Positions 62,828 through 64,000 of a DNA stretch of 64,000 bases are shown piece after piece. Numbering within the stretch: position 1 is the first letter of the stretch; the number at the start of each line of letters is the position of its first letter. A program made the translations under genes and the position numbers. The notes below the pieces were generated by a model that was given only the letters and a program-made list of their open reading frames with translations, had not been told where the DNA came from and did not search any database. This stretch comes from Planctomycetales bacterium 71-10 (GTDB taxonomy: Bacteria; Planctomycetota; Planctomycetia; Isosphaerales; Isosphaeraceae), in assembly GCA_001898385.1 (NCBI GenBank), contig MKTT01000036.1, positions 67,870 to 131,869 on the forward strand, read 5' to 3'.

Positions 62828-63484
62828 ATGCAACGACGACTCTTGAGAGGCTTGTTCGCAACGTCGTTACTGCTGCTCGGGATCTTCGGGCGCGTGCAGG
62901 CCGCGCCGATGAAGCTCTACATCTGGGGAAACGTCGACCAGGGCGACCCGGGTTCTTTCCAGGTCCCCAACCAGGAGATCGACGTCACCGACGGATTCCC
63001 CGGCTACGTCCAGGAATCGAGCGGTCACACCCAGTTCGGATGGCCGCCCGCCGGCTGGACGAAGGCGATCGACGGTTCCATCACGATCGGCGTCGCCTTG
63101 TATGACGAGGCTGGCCAAGGCCTGGCCTATGGATATCTCCGCGGGCGGATCGAGGGGGAGTTTACACACTATTTCGCCATGCCCAGCAACATCGGCGGCG
63201 GCGCGACCGGGGAAGCGAAGCTCGATCCCAACAGCCTGTCTTACTACACCCTCGACCGAGGGACCGGGCTGCCGATCCCGAGCACGATCGACCGGGTCCC
63301 TTCCTGGTTCTACGACCTCAAGGCGACGCTCGTCGGTCAGATGACGGGAGGCAGTCGGAATATTTACGAGACGACCCTGACGATCGCCGCCGTCGCGGCC
63401 GTCCCCGAGCCCGGCGCCGTCGTCGTCTTCCTCGCCGCAGCCGGCGGAGGGCTCCTCATGCTCAAGCGCCGAGCCGCCTCCTGA
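62828..63484 (+). CDS. exported PEP-CTERM-sorted protein
   Basis: This 218-residue protein has a signal peptide (LRGLFATSLLLLGIFGRVQA), a beta-rich exported domain and a C-terminal sorting signal VPEPGAVVVFLAAAGGG, a hydrophobic helix and LKRR. Such signals are processed by exosortases. ATG 62828 is preferred over ATG 62819 because AAGG lies nine nt before the former and touches the latter. Function of the domain is unknown; export to the surface or matrix is likely. Confidence 0.78.
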   Translation: MQRRLLRGLFATSLLLLGIFGRVQAAPMKLYIWGNVDQGDPGSFQVPNQEIDVTDGFPGYVQESSGHTQFGWPPAGWTKAIDGSITIGVALYDEAGQGLAYGYLRGRIEGEFTHYFAMPSNIGGGATGEAKLDPNSLSYYTLDRGTGLPIPSTIDRVPSWFYDLKATLVGQMTGGSRNIYETTLTIAAVAAVPEPGAVVVFLAAAGGGLLMLKRRAAS

Positions 63485-63533
63485 TCCACCCACCAACCCC
63501 ACTCCCGACCGGAGCCGAAACGGCGATCGAATC

Positions 63534-64000
63534 ATGAAATCCCCGACCCGCCCCGCCTCCGCCCTGCATCCCCTGGCGATCGCCCTGGTCGCCTGCACCG
63601 CCCTGACGGCCCTACCCGCCGGTACGACCGCCGCCGAGGACGCCCCGGACGTCGTCCGCGTCCTCAGCTTCAACCTCTGGCACGGGGGCGACGCCGGCAA
63701 GCAGCCGCTCGACCGCACGGTCGAGGTCATCAAGCAGTCGCGGGCCGACGTCGTGGGGCTCCAGGAGACGGGGGGCCTCGCGCCCAAGGACGAGCCGCGA
63801 CCCGACCGCGGCGCCGAGATCGCCGCTCGCCTGGGGTGGCATTACCTCGACCAGGGGGGCCGGACGGGCATCCTCAGCCGGTTCGAGATCGTCGGGGCCA
63901 CCCCGAAGAAGTGGGGCGCCAAACTGGCGCTCCCCTCGGGCCGGTTCATGTACGCCTTCAACGCCCACCTGGCCCACAGCCCCTATCAGCCGTATCAGCT
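63534..64000 (+). CDS. endonuclease/exonuclease/phosphatase-family protein, 5' part (3' end outside window)
   Basis: The frame is open from ATG 63534 to the window edge (155 codons). It begins with a signal peptide (LAIALVACTALTALPAGTTA) and continues with VLSFNLWHG, ADVVGLQET and GILSRF, the first metal-binding Asn and Glu blocks of the EEP fold. The expected catalytic histidines and the C-terminus lie outside. It may be a secreted nuclease or phospho-/sphingo-esterase. No good ribosome-binding site is visible; GGAG is too far upstream. Confidence 0.75.
   Translation, partial: MKSPTRPASALHPLAIALVACTALTALPAGTTAAEDAPDVVRVLSFNLWHGGDAGKQPLDRTVEVIKQSRADVVGLQETGGLAPKDEPRPDRGAEIAARLGWHYLDQGGRTGILSRFEIVGATPKKWGAKLALPSGRFMYAFNAHLAHSPYQPYQ

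Overview
The window is about 64 kb of very GC-rich DNA, and its gene content points to a planctomycete, most likely of the Isosphaeraceae type (inferred from content, not from a marker gene). The pointers are two large secreted proteins with a LEDRQLLA / LETKVLLS-like N-terminal sorting motif, a PEP-CTERM protein, a redoxin-cytochrome c-copper monooxygenase fusion, a Uma2-family protein, many lipoproteins, C30-type carotenoid genes, and dispersed palindromic GGGGGAAG-type intergenic repeats. I annotate 54 protein genes, two of them cut by the window ends. I see no rRNA, tRNA, CRISPR array or insertion sequence.

Layout. 1-4601: four overlapping genes for a carotenoid that is desaturated or oxidised, glycosylated and acylated. 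4641-7388: a GH172/DUF2961 enzyme and a small membrane protein. 7416-11278: metH behind a strong promoter with a palindrome at the expected transcription start. 11423-15309: a secreted protein, a YHS-domain protein and the redoxin/cytochrome/monooxygenase fusion, separated by a nested inverted repeat block. 15716-20014: two tandem ArnT/GT39-like membrane proteins, a degenerate lipoyl domain and a Nudix hydrolase. 20115-24248: a membrane-fusion protein with a large Ser/Thr/Gly insertion, then an esterase. 24882-30402: a matrixin-like protease, superoxide dismutase, a lipoprotein, an RluA-type pseudouridine synthase, greA and a Uma2 protein. 30479-37131: a complete MacAB-TolC-type operon. 37551-40187: an FG-GAP surface protein. 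40264-43637: tmk-holB-ThDP decarboxylase operon. 43978-49319: an epimerase, SGNH protein, amidase, serine hydrolase and a TerB-like protein. 49341-51785: a thioesterase, two Cys-phosphatases and an XRE regulator. 52521-57817: a glycosyltransferase, queA, a sigma factor, two small lipoproteins and a P-II protein. 58014-64000: an HAD enzyme, a two-gene HEPN-like module, a receiver-like protein, an AI-2E-type permease, a Tat-exported protein, a PEP-CTERM protein and the start of an EEP-family nuclease/phosphatase.

How genes work together. The clearest units are the carotenoid operon (GTGA/ATGA overlaps throughout), the tolC-hlyD-ATPase-permease efflux operon, the tandem ArnT pair, tmk-holB-decarboxylase, and the phosphatase-phosphatase-thioesterase operon. 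Several promoters share a form close to TTGAC(A/C/G), a 16-18 nt spacer and a -10 such as GATAAT or TATNNT, which suggests ordinary housekeeping-sigma recognition.

The least ordinary material is (1) composite, internally symmetric intergenic repeats of about 177 and 228 bp built from three short palindromic families, (2) an overlapping gene pair whose second product carries a HEPN-type RNDWAH motif, (3) a 133-residue low-complexity insertion inside the barrel domain of one efflux adaptor, and (4) a 182-nt overlap between two phosphatase genes.
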